From Holophagales bacterium (GTDB lineage: Bacteria; Acidobacteriota; Thermoanaerobaculia; UBA5066), in contig JADKBZ010000002.1 in the NCBI GenBank assembly GCA_016714815.1, positions 434,001 to 498,000 on the forward strand: 64,000 nt of DNA, given 5' to 3'. This document shows positions 49,692 through 57,675 of the stretch, one piece after another. Every line of letters starts with the position of its first letter. The stretch's first letter is position 1. Below the pieces are notes generated by a model, which worked only from the letters and a program-made list of their open reading frames with translations, was not told where the DNA came from and ran no database searches. Made by a program: the position numbers and the translations under genes.

Positions 49692-50564
49692 TCAGGCGAG
49701 CCGCCCCTCGCGGTAGTCGCTGACCGCCTGGTGGATCTCCTCTTCGGTGTTCATGACGAACGGGCCGTACTGCGCAATCGGCTCGCCGAGCGGCCGCCCC
49801 GCGACGAGGATTGCCTTCGCGCCCGCAACCGCCTCGATCACGACGCCGTCCGCCGCGGGGTCATTCGCGAGGATCGCCATCCTCTGCGCCGGGACCTCCT
49901 TTCCGGAAATCGACACCCCGCCCCGGTAGACGTAAACGAACGCGTTGTGACCCGGAGGAATCGCCTGGGCGAAGCGGGCGCCCGGATCGAGGTGGAGGTC
50001 GAGGTAGACCGGCGCCGTCGCCTCGCGCGTCACCGCGCCAGCAACGCCGTGGCTCTCTCCCGCGATGACGATCGCCGTGACGCCCCGTTCGACGACGCGC
50101 GGAAGGTCGGCGGCCCCGAAGTCGCGGTACCAGGGGGCCTGCATCTTGTCGCGGCCGGGAAGGTTCAGCCAGAGCTGGAACCCTTCCATCACCCCGTCTT
50201 CCTGCTGCGGGATCTCGGAGTGGATGACGCCGCGCCCGGCCGTCATCCACTGGACGCCGCCGCTCTCGAGGAGCCCCTCGTGGCCGGCGCTGTCGCGGTG
50301 CTTCATCCGCCCCGCGAGCATGTAGGTGATCGTCTCGAAGCCGCGGTGCGGGTGGTCGGGAAAGCCGGCGATGTAGTCGTTCGGGTCGTCACTGCCGAAC
50401 GCGTCGAGCATCAGGAACGGGTCGAGCCGCTTCTGGAGCGCCCCGTGGAGGACGCGCGTCAGCTTCACGCCGGCGCCGTCCGACGTCGCCGTGCCGGCGA
50501 CGAGCCGCTCGACGGTCCGGGAAGTCTGGACGGTTTCCTCGCGGAAGGGGTTCATCGTGGTCAT
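49692..50564 (-). CDS. pirin family protein
   Basis: A 290-residue bicupin. Metal ligands are in FPDHPHRGFETITYML (two His), RDSAGHEG and the GVIHSEIP motif; the C-terminal cupin has MAILANDP and VAGRPLGEPIAQYGPFVMNT. Some pirins act as quercetinases and others as redox-sensing cofactors. Start ATG 50564 is chosen; an in-frame ATG nine bases downstream is possible. Gene precedes the M20 peptidase on the same strand. Confidence 0.93.
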   Translation of the reverse strand: MTTMNPFREETVQTSRTVERLVAGTATSDGAGVKLTRVLHGALQKRLDPFLMLDAFGSDDPNDYIAGFPDHPHRGFETITYMLAGRMKHRDSAGHEGLLESGGVQWMTAGRGVIHSEIPQQEDGVMEGFQLWLNLPGRDKMQAPWYRDFGAADLPRVVERGVTAIVIAGESHGVAGAVTREATAPVYLDLHLDPGARFAQAIPPGHNAFVYVYRGGVSISGKEVPAQRMAILANDPAADGVVIEAVAGAKAILVAGRPLGEPIAQYGPFVMNTEEEIHQAVSDYREGRLA

Positions 50565-50661
50565 CCGGTTCTCTCTTCGAGGCGCGCATTCTGAATCGAC
50601 CCTGCGTCCCGCGCCGCGCCCATCGACGTTTCTCCGATCGGACCGGCCGCTCCGGATGGTC

Positions 50662-52653
50662 CTACTCGAAGAACCCGTTGACGTCGAGGAGGACGTCGAC
50701 GGGCGACGGGGAGCCATTCCTCACCCAGAGCGTCCGCGTCCCGTCCCGCGCGAGCTCGATCAGCGCGTTGCAGGCGCGGGTCCGCCCCGTGCCGAAACTG
50801 AGATTCGACGTGCCGGGCAGCTCCCCGTCGCCCGCCCAGACGACGACCGAGCCGGCGGCCCCGGTGGCCACGACCGTCAGGTTCGCCGAGAGGGACTTCG
50901 CTCCCGGGGGAATCCCGCAGGCCCCGTTGAGCGGCATCAGCCTGCGGGCCCCCGCGCCGAGCGACGGCCCGCCGAGAGGACCGGCCGCTCCGCGCGTGTC
51001 GAGCACCCGGCACGGCGCGAGGGCGTGATATCGCGAAGGACGCGGCGACCCCGCCGGCCCCGGCGCCGCGCCCGTCCGCCTGTTGCCGCCGCGCCCCGTT
51101 CCCCAGAGGACCCGGGCGTTCCCCGTTCCTGGCAGGTCGTAGACGGCGACTCCCGACGAGACCGTCCCGACTGCGGCCTCGAGCTCGCCGTCTCCGTCGA
51201 CGTCCGCGAGAGTGGGAGCACCGAGGGAGCCGTTCCAGGTCGCGCCACCGAACGGCGCCGGGAGGCTGACCGCGTGCAGGGAGTTCCCGAGATGGTCGAG
51301 GACGTGAAGCTGCCCCGTCCCCCCCACCGACTTCTGCGGCCACGAGGTGAAGATCACCTCCGCGTGCCCGTCGCCGTCGAGGTCCGCCACGGCCGGCTCG
51401 CTCGCGAAGCGGATTCCCGTTCCGGGCACGTCGTAGGGCCAGCTGCCGTGCTCCGTCCGGTCCAGCCAGTACGCGTGGACCTTCCCGTCGTACGACGGAA
51501 AGAGGATCTCCTTCTTCCCGTCTCCGTCGAGGTCCGCCAGGACCGGGTTCGGCGGGACCGTCTCGATGACGCTGTAGTCCTCCGAGAGCGGGCCGCTCCC
51601 GGCGCCCGGAGTCGGGAGCACCGTCCAGTCCCAGCCGGCGCCCGACGCGCGCGTCCGGTCGAGCCGGAAGACGAACGGCATCTGGTAGAGGCTCGAGTAC
51701 GGGCTCGTCAGGCAGTTGTAGACGTTGCCGACGATCACGATCTCGCGGACGCCATCGCCATCGAGGTCGCCGACGACGGGTGCCGAGTCCGCCCAGTTCG
51801 GGCGGTGCTCCGAGCCGCAATTGGCATAGCCGCGAAGGTCGACCGCGTGGTCCACGTGGACGCCCACCTGGCTCCAGACCTTGCCCGCACCGTAGATTGC
51901 GTTCGCGGGGAGCTGGTTGCCGCCGCGGTCGAGCGCGGTGACGTAGTGGGTGTCGGTCGGCCCGATCAGCTCCTTGTCGCCGTCGCCGTCGAGGTCCGCC
52001 ACCGCGACGTTCTCGTTGAACATCCCCCAGCCGTATCCCGGCTCTCCGTCCCGCCGGGCGGGCCAGCCGGGGCGGACGCTGCCCGACGCGTCGTAGACGT
52101 TCAGCTGCTTCGTGTCGCCGCCGCTGGCACGCCCGACGACGATCTCCAGGATTCCGTCCGTGTCGAGGTCCTCGACCGCGAGGGTCCGGACCTCGCCGCT
52201 GCCGAACGGGTTGCGGGTCCAGAGAGCGCTTCCGTTCCGGTCGTAGACCGTGAGCTGATCTCCGCCCCGGCCCGCGACCACCTCGAGGTTTCCGTCGCCC
52301 GTGAGGTCGGCCACCGCGACCCCGGGCCAGACGCGCGAACCGTTCGAAGCGCGCCACTTCAGGGTCCCCGTCGCCCCGTCGAGGGCCACGACGTCGTACG
52401 AGCCCCAGATCACCTCCGCGTGGCCGTCCCGGTCGAGATCGGCGACCGCGGGCGACGAGTACCACCCGGTCTGGCACCACGAGGCGAAGCAGCCGCCTCT
52501 CTGCCACTTCAGGACGGGTGCGGCGACGGCCGAAGGGGTCCGGTCCCCGGCCTCGGAGCGAGGCGCCAGGAACCCGCCAGCGCTTAGGAACGCCAGGAGC
52601 CAGTGAAGCCAGAGGGCGGGAGCTCTTCCGGGGACGCGCATGAGGCCTCCCAT
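50662..52653 (-). CDS. secreted FG-GAP/VCBS repeat protein with 'RVLDTR' C-terminal domain
   Basis: A 663-residue exported protein. A signal peptide (LHWLLAFLSAGGFLAP) precedes about seven FG-GAP blades with calcium-binding DxDGDG loops (AVADLDRDGHAEVI, VADLDGDGDKELI, LADLDGDGKKEIL, LADVDGDGELEA), forming an integrin-like propeller. From about 540 a second domain begins at APCRVLDTR and ends NGSPSPVDVLLDVNGFFE; this surface domain is frequent in Acidobacteria and Actinobacteria. Ligand unknown. Two possible starts; 52653 has AAGGA seven bases upstream. Confidence 0.88.
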   Translation of the reverse strand: MGGLMRVPGRAPALWLHWLLAFLSAGGFLAPRSEAGDRTPSAVAAPVLKWQRGGCFASWCQTGWYSSPAVADLDRDGHAEVIWGSYDVVALDGATGTLKWRASNGSRVWPGVAVADLTGDGNLEVVAGRGGDQLTVYDRNGSALWTRNPFGSGEVRTLAVEDLDTDGILEIVVGRASGGDTKQLNVYDASGSVRPGWPARRDGEPGYGWGMFNENVAVADLDGDGDKELIGPTDTHYVTALDRGGNQLPANAIYGAGKVWSQVGVHVDHAVDLRGYANCGSEHRPNWADSAPVVGDLDGDGVREIVIVGNVYNCLTSPYSSLYQMPFVFRLDRTRASGAGWDWTVLPTPGAGSGPLSEDYSVIETVPPNPVLADLDGDGKKEILFPSYDGKVHAYWLDRTEHGSWPYDVPGTGIRFASEPAVADLDGDGHAEVIFTSWPQKSVGGTGQLHVLDHLGNSLHAVSLPAPFGGATWNGSLGAPTLADVDGDGELEAAVGTVSSGVAVYDLPGTGNARVLWGTGRGGNRRTGAAPGPAGSPRPSRYHALAPCRVLDTRGAAGPLGGPSLGAGARRLMPLNGACGIPPGAKSLSANLTVVATGAAGSVVVWAGDGELPGTSNLSFGTGRTRACNALIELARDGTRTLWVRNGSPSPVDVLLDVNGFFE

Positions 52654-52767
52654 TGGTCGTCCTTCAGACCCCCGGGGTCAGAGGAAGCGGTGTTTCTGCC
52701 TCCATCCTACGACCATCCGGCTGCGGCGATCAGGAGCTTCCGGGCCCGGACGCTCCCGGCCGCACCC

Positions 52768-52773
52768 TAAAAT
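52768..52773 (+). promoter_or_regulatory. candidate -10 box of the aldehyde oxidoreductase gene
   Basis: TAAAAT (five of six) ends 17 nt before the ATG at 52791, leaving room for the GCGAGG ribosome-binding site. No -35 match. Confidence 0.35.
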
Positions 52774-52790
52774 CGCGGGCGAGGCCCCAG

Positions 52791-54668
52791 ATGGAAGCAG
52801 CGCAGCGCGTTCTCTTCGTCGACCCTTCGACCGGCTTCTACAGGATGCGGAAGTACCGGGTCGGCGACTATTTCGGCCCCGTCGACCTCGGGATCCACCT
52901 CGCCGACCGCTGGAGGAGCCTGAACATCGGCGCCGGGCTCTTCGCGGGGTCAATCCTCCCCGGCTCGAACCGGCTCGTCGTGACCGGCTTCTCGCCCGCC
53001 TGGCGCGGCTTCTACGTCTCGAGCATCGGGGGCGCCGCGCTCGTCTTCGACAACCTCGGGATCAACATGGTCAGCCTCGTCGGGAAGGCGCCCACGCCGT
53101 CGGTCCTCTACCTGAACCGGATCCACGGCGAGGAGATCGACGTCGAGGTCCACCCGGTCGACCTGAAACAGGCGTGGGCTCGCGGCCGGGGGGGCTTCTA
53201 TGGCCTGATGGAGGAGGTCCTCGAGCGCTTCGGCCCCCGCTACGCGACCGACCCGCGCATGCTCGCCGTCGGCCCCGCGGCCGAGTCGACCGATTTCGGC
53301 GCAATCGGCAGCGCCCCCATCGTCAAGGGCCGGCTCACCCACGCCGACACCTGGGCCGGCCGCGGCGGGATGGGGTCGAAGATGCTCCAGGACCATGGGA
53401 TAGCCGCCGTCATCTACGGCGGCACGTTCGTCGACGAGGACTTCCGCGACCGCAAGGTCGCCGACTCCTGGTTCCAGGAGCGCTACGAGAAACGGCTCGC
53501 CACGAAGGACTTCGAGGCGACGACGAAATACCGCTTCGACCCGAAGTTCGAGACCGGCGGCACCTTCGGCGTGAACTACGCCACGGTGAAGGGGCGCCTC
53601 CTGGCGTTCAACTACCGCTCCCTCCAGTACACCGAAGCCGAGCGGGTCGGGCTCTGGGAGCGGCTCGTCGTCCCCCACTTCCTCGCGCAGTTCAACGAGG
53701 AGACGATCGCGAAAAGGCAGCAGTCGACCTGCGGGGAGCCGTGCGCGGCCGTCTGCAAGAAGCTGCGCGACGAGTACAAGAAGGACTACGAGCCGTACCA
53801 GGTGATGGGGCCGCTCTGCGGCATCTTCGACCAGCGCGCCGCCGAGCTCCTGAACGGGAAGGCCGACGCGGCGGGCTTCGACGCGATCTCGGTCGGCGGG
53901 GTCCTCTCCTGGTTGATGGAGTGCCTCCTCGAGGGCGACCTGTCGCCGGAGGAGCTCGGCGTCTCGCGTCTCCCCCGCTGGGAGCTCGCCGGTTTCGACG
54001 TCGTCGCCGACTCGATGCACAACGCCCGGCTCGGCGTCGAGCTCGTCGATTCCATCCTCCTCCGTCGTGGGCTCCTCGACCTCTCCGAGGGCCCGCGGAA
54101 GTGGGGACGCCGGGTCCACCACGAGAAGGGAAACCGGATCCTCGACCGGTTCGTCCACCTCGCCTCGGGGCGACGCGGCTGGATGGTGCCGAACCAGTAC
54201 TGGACCCCGGGCGCCCTCGCGCCGATGCCGATGATGGGCAAGTACTACATGTTCTACGGGCCGGAGTTTTTCCCGCCGCGGACCCTGGGCCGAATCTGTG
54301 CCGAGCGGATGATGGCCGAGCTCGCCATCGACGACCTGGGAGTCTGCCGCTTCCACCGTGGCTGGGCCGAAGAGATGCTCCCCGACATCGTCGGCTCGGT
54401 CTACGGACTGAAGGACGAGTACCTCGAGGCGATCGCCGTCACCGCGAGCCGGATCAACAGCCGGAACGCCTCGGTTTTCTGGGAGTCGGAGCGCGACGTC
54501 GACTTCGTCGCGACGTACCTGAAGCGGCGGCGAGACGTCGAGGGGGACAAGGACCCCGAGCTGGCCCGCTGGGTCGAGGCGTTCGAGAAGGACCGGCACG
54601 AGGCCGCGCTCGACTGGTGGTACGAGATGCGCAAGGGGATCGACGAGAGCCTGCGCGCCTTCTTCTGA
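52791..54668 (+). CDS. aldehyde:ferredoxin oxidoreductase family tungsten/molybdenum enzyme
   Basis: A 625-residue AOR family enzyme that should oxidise an aldehyde and reduce ferredoxin with a tungstopterin cofactor. The N-terminal domain shows FVDPSTGFYR, GPVDLGIHLA, LPGSNRLVVTG and SSIGGAALVFDNLGI. Cluster ligands are CGEPCAAVC (Cys314, Cys318, Cys322) and Cys519, so the spacing is C-x3-C-x3-C and not the C-x2-C-x3-C of classical AOR. The N-terminal pattern is reminiscent of the glyceraldehyde-3-phosphate branch (GAPOR), but this is only an impression. No ferredoxin gene is near. GCGAGG precedes the ATG. Confidence 0.86.
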   Translation: MEAAQRVLFVDPSTGFYRMRKYRVGDYFGPVDLGIHLADRWRSLNIGAGLFAGSILPGSNRLVVTGFSPAWRGFYVSSIGGAALVFDNLGINMVSLVGKAPTPSVLYLNRIHGEEIDVEVHPVDLKQAWARGRGGFYGLMEEVLERFGPRYATDPRMLAVGPAAESTDFGAIGSAPIVKGRLTHADTWAGRGGMGSKMLQDHGIAAVIYGGTFVDEDFRDRKVADSWFQERYEKRLATKDFEATTKYRFDPKFETGGTFGVNYATVKGRLLAFNYRSLQYTEAERVGLWERLVVPHFLAQFNEETIAKRQQSTCGEPCAAVCKKLRDEYKKDYEPYQVMGPLCGIFDQRAAELLNGKADAAGFDAISVGGVLSWLMECLLEGDLSPEELGVSRLPRWELAGFDVVADSMHNARLGVELVDSILLRRGLLDLSEGPRKWGRRVHHEKGNRILDRFVHLASGRRGWMVPNQYWTPGALAPMPMMGKYYMFYGPEFFPPRTLGRICAERMMAELAIDDLGVCRFHRGWAEEMLPDIVGSVYGLKDEYLEAIAVTASRINSRNASVFWESERDVDFVATYLKRRRDVEGDKDPELARWVEAFEKDRHEAALDWWYEMRKGIDESLRAFF

Positions 54669-54712
54669 CCCCGGCGACCGAGGGGCGATCCCGGGGTGCA
54701 GAATGTTCCCTC

Positions 54713-56323
54713 ATGCCAGCTCCCCGGCACGTCGTCGTCATCGGCTCGGACCGCGTGGGCTTCCGCGTCGCGGAGCGGTTCGCGGGAGATGGCTGCAGCG
54801 TCTCCGTCGTGGCTCTGCCGGGGAGCTGGCTCGCGGAAACTCCTCTGCCGGCATCGTGGAGCCTTTTCCGGGCCCGGCCCGAGGAGCACGTCCTCCTGGA
54901 AGCGGGCCTGCGGGGCGCGACCGCCCTCCTGGCCGTCAGCGAGGTCGACGAGGTCAACCTCGGAGCGGCCCTGGCGGCCCGCGAGGCGTCGCCCGGCGTG
55001 CGCCTCGTCATCCGCCAGTTCAACATCCGCCTCGCACCTCTCCTCGCGCAGCACCTCCCGGATGCGGACGTTCTCAGCCTCTCCGCCCTCGCCGCGCCGA
55101 CGTTCGCGCTTTCGGCGCTGACCCCCGGGGTTCTCTATTCGCACTCCTTCGGCGACGAGACGCTCGTCCTGCGCGAGGTCCCGCATGGACAGCCGGTTCC
55201 CGCCGGTGCCCGCGTCGTCGCGATCGAGACCCCCGGCCCCGGAGAGAGCCCCGCGGCCGCCGACGGAGTACACATCGAGGGGCGCTGCCTCGTCGCGAGC
55301 GACGGCCGGGACCTGCAACCCTACCCACGAACCGAAGCCGGGCCGCCACCCGAAGCTCCCCTGCCCGCCGAAGACCGAGAGAGCGGCCGGCTCCTCGTCC
55401 TGACCGTCGCCGCGCTCGGCGCGCTCCTGTTCGGGGAATCGGCGTTCTTCGCCTGGCGCCTCGGCCTCTCGCCCCTCGACGCCGTCTACTTCGTCAGCAC
55501 CATCCTCACGACGGTCGGGTTCGGCGACTACAGCCTGCGGGACTCCGACCCCCTCTCGAAGGTGGTCGGCATCGTCACGATGTTCGGCGGTCTCTTCCTG
55601 ACGGCCCTGCTCGTCGGCCTGCTGACGAGCCGGCTGATGGCGCGCCGAGAGGCGCGCCGGCGCGGACACTTCCGTCAGGGTCTCTCGGGCCACGTCGTCG
55701 TCTGCGGGCTCGGGACGCTCGGCCTCAGGATCGCCGAGGATCTGAGGCGGCGGGGGGTCGACGTCGTCGCGATCGACCCGGGACCCAGGCCGCGCCTCCT
55801 CGATCTCGCCCGGGGGGCCGGGGTCCAGGTCGTGGAGGGGGACGGCACCGAGGAACGGGCGCTCCTCTTCGCCGGCCTGCCGGGGGCCCGCGCCCTCGTC
55901 GCCGCCACCGACCGGGACCACCTCAATCTCGAGATCGCGCTCGTGGCGCGGAGCCTCTCGCCCGGGATCCCCCTCACCGTGAGGCTTTTCGACGCCGGGC
56001 TCGGCCGCCGCGTGCGCAAGACGTTCGGGATCCAGAGCACGCTGAGCAGCGCCGCGCTCGCGGCCGGCCGCTTCGCGAGCATCGCGCCGGGACGGACGAG
56101 GCTCGCCGAGCTCGACTTCGGAGGCCGGGAGATCGAGCTCGTCACGGTCCCGGGGCCGGGAGCGGTGGAAGCGCTGGTCGCGGCAGCGGGCGGACGACCT
56201 CTCGCGGTCTGGGGACCCATTTGCGGCTTCGGCTTCGATCCCCCTGGCGACCGGGAGGTCGGACCGGACGACGTCCTCGTCCTCCTGAGGATGGCGGGCT
56301 CCTCGTCGACCCGGGCGCTCTGA
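54713..56323 (+). CDS. potassium channel-like protein with N- and C-terminal RCK domains
   Basis: A 536-residue protein. The first 215 residues are a TrkA-N-like RCK domain (HVVVIGSDRVGFRVAERFAGDG). A two-helix pore follows: LLVLTVAALGALLFGESAFFAW, the selectivity filter TTVGFGD (266-272) and VVGIVTMFGGLFLTALLVGLL. A second TrkA-N domain begins at GHVVVCGLGTLGLRIAEDL, with a TrkA-C-like tail. Only two helices make it a 2TM channel. Nucleotide binding to the RCK domains should gate K+ flow. An RCK before the pore is unusual. A CAGAAT hexamer is 8 nt before the ATG. Confidence 0.88.
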   Translation: MPAPRHVVVIGSDRVGFRVAERFAGDGCSVSVVALPGSWLAETPLPASWSLFRARPEEHVLLEAGLRGATALLAVSEVDEVNLGAALAAREASPGVRLVIRQFNIRLAPLLAQHLPDADVLSLSALAAPTFALSALTPGVLYSHSFGDETLVLREVPHGQPVPAGARVVAIETPGPGESPAAADGVHIEGRCLVASDGRDLQPYPRTEAGPPPEAPLPAEDRESGRLLVLTVAALGALLFGESAFFAWRLGLSPLDAVYFVSTILTTVGFGDYSLRDSDPLSKVVGIVTMFGGLFLTALLVGLLTSRLMARREARRRGHFRQGLSGHVVVCGLGTLGLRIAEDLRRRGVDVVAIDPGPRPRLLDLARGAGVQVVEGDGTEERALLFAGLPGARALVAATDRDHLNLEIALVARSLSPGIPLTVRLFDAGLGRRVRKTFGIQSTLSSAALAAGRFASIAPGRTRLAELDFGGREIELVTVPGPGAVEALVAAAGGRPLAVWGPICGFGFDPPGDREVGPDDVLVLLRMAGSSSTRAL

Positions 56324-56388
56324 ACGCACGACAGGAGAAGCCCACGGTGCCGGAGCGAGACCTGCCACGAGGCGTCAGGCATTCGCCT

Positions 56389-56745
56389 TCATTCGAAGTC
56401 GAGGAAAACCTTCAGGGCCTCGCGGGCTCTGGATCTGAGCTGGGGATCGGCAAGCTCGCCAAAGGGCGATCCAAGCCGGCGAACGGAGATCGTCCGGACC
56501 TGGTGGGCCAGGGCGAGGGACGCTTCCGGCTGCCCTGCCGCTCCCGCGGGGAGGAGAACTTCCGTGGAGTAGACCCTCCGGCCCGGCTTGAGGCTGGTCA
56601 GGGGCACGACGGCCACGACCGGAAGCGCCTGGTGGATCACCTCGCGGGAGACGACCAGCACCGGGCGAGTCCCGACCTGCTCGGACCCCAGGACCGGATC
56701 GAGCGTCGCGCGGAAGAGCCGCCATTGAAGCGCGGCAGGGGTCAC
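56389..56745 (-). CDS. MazF/PemK-like endoribonuclease toxin
   Basis: A 118-residue PemK-type protein. Typical blocks are GTRPVLVVSRE (residues 25-35), VVAVVPLTS and AHQVRTISVRRL, which in MazF place the active-site Arg, Thr/Ser and the RNA-binding loops. It would cleave mRNA at short motifs. GTG start overlaps the stop of the upstream small ORF (GTGA), the toxin-antitoxin layout. Converges on the channel gene. Confidence 0.85.
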   Translation of the reverse strand: MTPAALQWRLFRATLDPVLGSEQVGTRPVLVVSREVIHQALPVVAVVPLTSLKPGRRVYSTEVLLPAGAAGQPEASLALAHQVRTISVRRLGSPFGELADPQLRSRAREALKVFLDFE

Positions 56746-56918
56746 GGCAGGTCCTCAGCCGCTTCTACGTCGGCGGCCTCGAGGTCCCTGTCGACCTCCG
56801 CGATGTCGGCCGGAAAGGCAGGATCGGCTGCGGCCTGCCGGAACTCCTTGGCCAGCCTGCGCTCCCGCTGCTCCCGCAGGGCTTCGAGGAGGGCACGAGC
56901 TCGGACTGCGAGAACCAC
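56742..56918 (-). CDS. antitoxin-like small ORF upstream of MazF toxin
   Basis: A 58-residue ORF whose C-terminal part (EQRERRLAKEFRQAAADPAFPADIAEVDRDLE) resembles the toxin-binding tail of ribbon-helix-helix antitoxins. The DNA-binding N-terminal half is missing: an in-frame TAG lies 27 bp before the GTG start (56918). Either the antitoxin is truncated or it is of a shorter type. It overlaps the toxin start by 4 bp. Too short to appear in a normal ORF search. Confidence 0.5.
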   Translation of the reverse strand: MVLAVRARALLEALREQRERRLAKEFRQAAADPAFPADIAEVDRDLEAADVEAAEDLP

Positions 56919-56943
56919 CTCTGCCGGGAAGAGTGGGAAGGGC

Positions 56944-56949
56944 TACGAT
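56944..56949 (+). promoter_or_regulatory. candidate -10 hexamer of the nitroreductase gene
   Basis: TACGAT ends 9 nt before the ATG at 56959. No Shine-Dalgarno sequence is present. Confidence 0.3.
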
Positions 56950-56958
56950 CTCCTCCTC

Positions 56959-57492
56959 ATGGACTTCCAGCAGCTGATTGCCGCCCGCCGCAGCGTCCGC
57001 GCGTACCGCCCGGACCCCGTTCCCGATCCCCTCCTTCGGGAGGTGCTCGAAGCGGCGAGGCTCGCCCCGTCGGCCTGCAACCGCCAGCCGTTCCGCGTCC
57101 TCGTGATCCACACGAAGGGGCGCGAGGCCGACCTCTTCCGCATCTACCCGAAGGAGTGGTTCGTGCAGGCTCCCCTGGTTCTCGCCGTCTGCGCAGTCCC
57201 AACCGAGGCGTGGGTCCGCAGCCGTTACGACGGGTGGAGCGCCGCCGAGACGGACGCCACGATCGCGACGGACCAGATGCTTCTGGCCGCCGCGGACCGC
57301 GGCCTCGGGACCTGCTGGATCGCCGCTTTCGACCCTGAGGCGGCCCGGGAGGTCCTCGACCTGCCGGAGGACGTCGTCCCGGTTTCCTTCACGCCGCTCG
57401 GCTGGCCTGCGGACACCCCGGGGCCGAAGGAACGCAAGCCGCTGGAGGACCTCGTCCACTACGAACGCTGGCTCGGTCCGCCCCGGACCTGA
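56959..57492 (+). CDS. nitroreductase family FMN-dependent oxidoreductase
   Basis: A 177-residue short nitroreductase. ARRSVRAYRPDPV is the FMN phosphate-binding start, and APSACNRQPFRVLVI is the second FMN contact block; AAADRGLGTCWIAAF and PLGWPAD complete the fold. It works as a homodimer that transfers hydride from NAD(P)H to quinones, nitro compounds or a specific metabolite. Single-gene unit with terminator. Confidence 0.92.
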   Translation: MDFQQLIAARRSVRAYRPDPVPDPLLREVLEAARLAPSACNRQPFRVLVIHTKGREADLFRIYPKEWFVQAPLVLAVCAVPTEAWVRSRYDGWSAAETDATIATDQMLLAAADRGLGTCWIAAFDPEAAREVLDLPEDVVPVSFTPLGWPADTPGPKERKPLEDLVHYERWLGPPRT

Positions 57493-57559
57493 CCCGGCCT
57501 TTCTTCCTCGCCCCGGGAACTCACCCGCATCCGGCGCTCGGCATGGCCGGTTCCCTCGA

Positions 57560-57584
57560 GGGGTTCCAACCCCCTTTTTCTTCG
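57560..57584 (+). terminator. intrinsic terminator after the nitroreductase gene
   Basis: GGGGT and ACCCC pair around TCCA, followed by CTTTTTCTT. The stem is short but the T-run is clear. Confidence 0.6.
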
Positions 57585-57675
57585 CGACAATGGCCGGGAT
57601 CGGGACACGCGCGTCTCTGATACGGGGCCGGGTCCCGTCCGGGACGCCAGCGACTTGAAGCCGAAGGAGTTCTCC

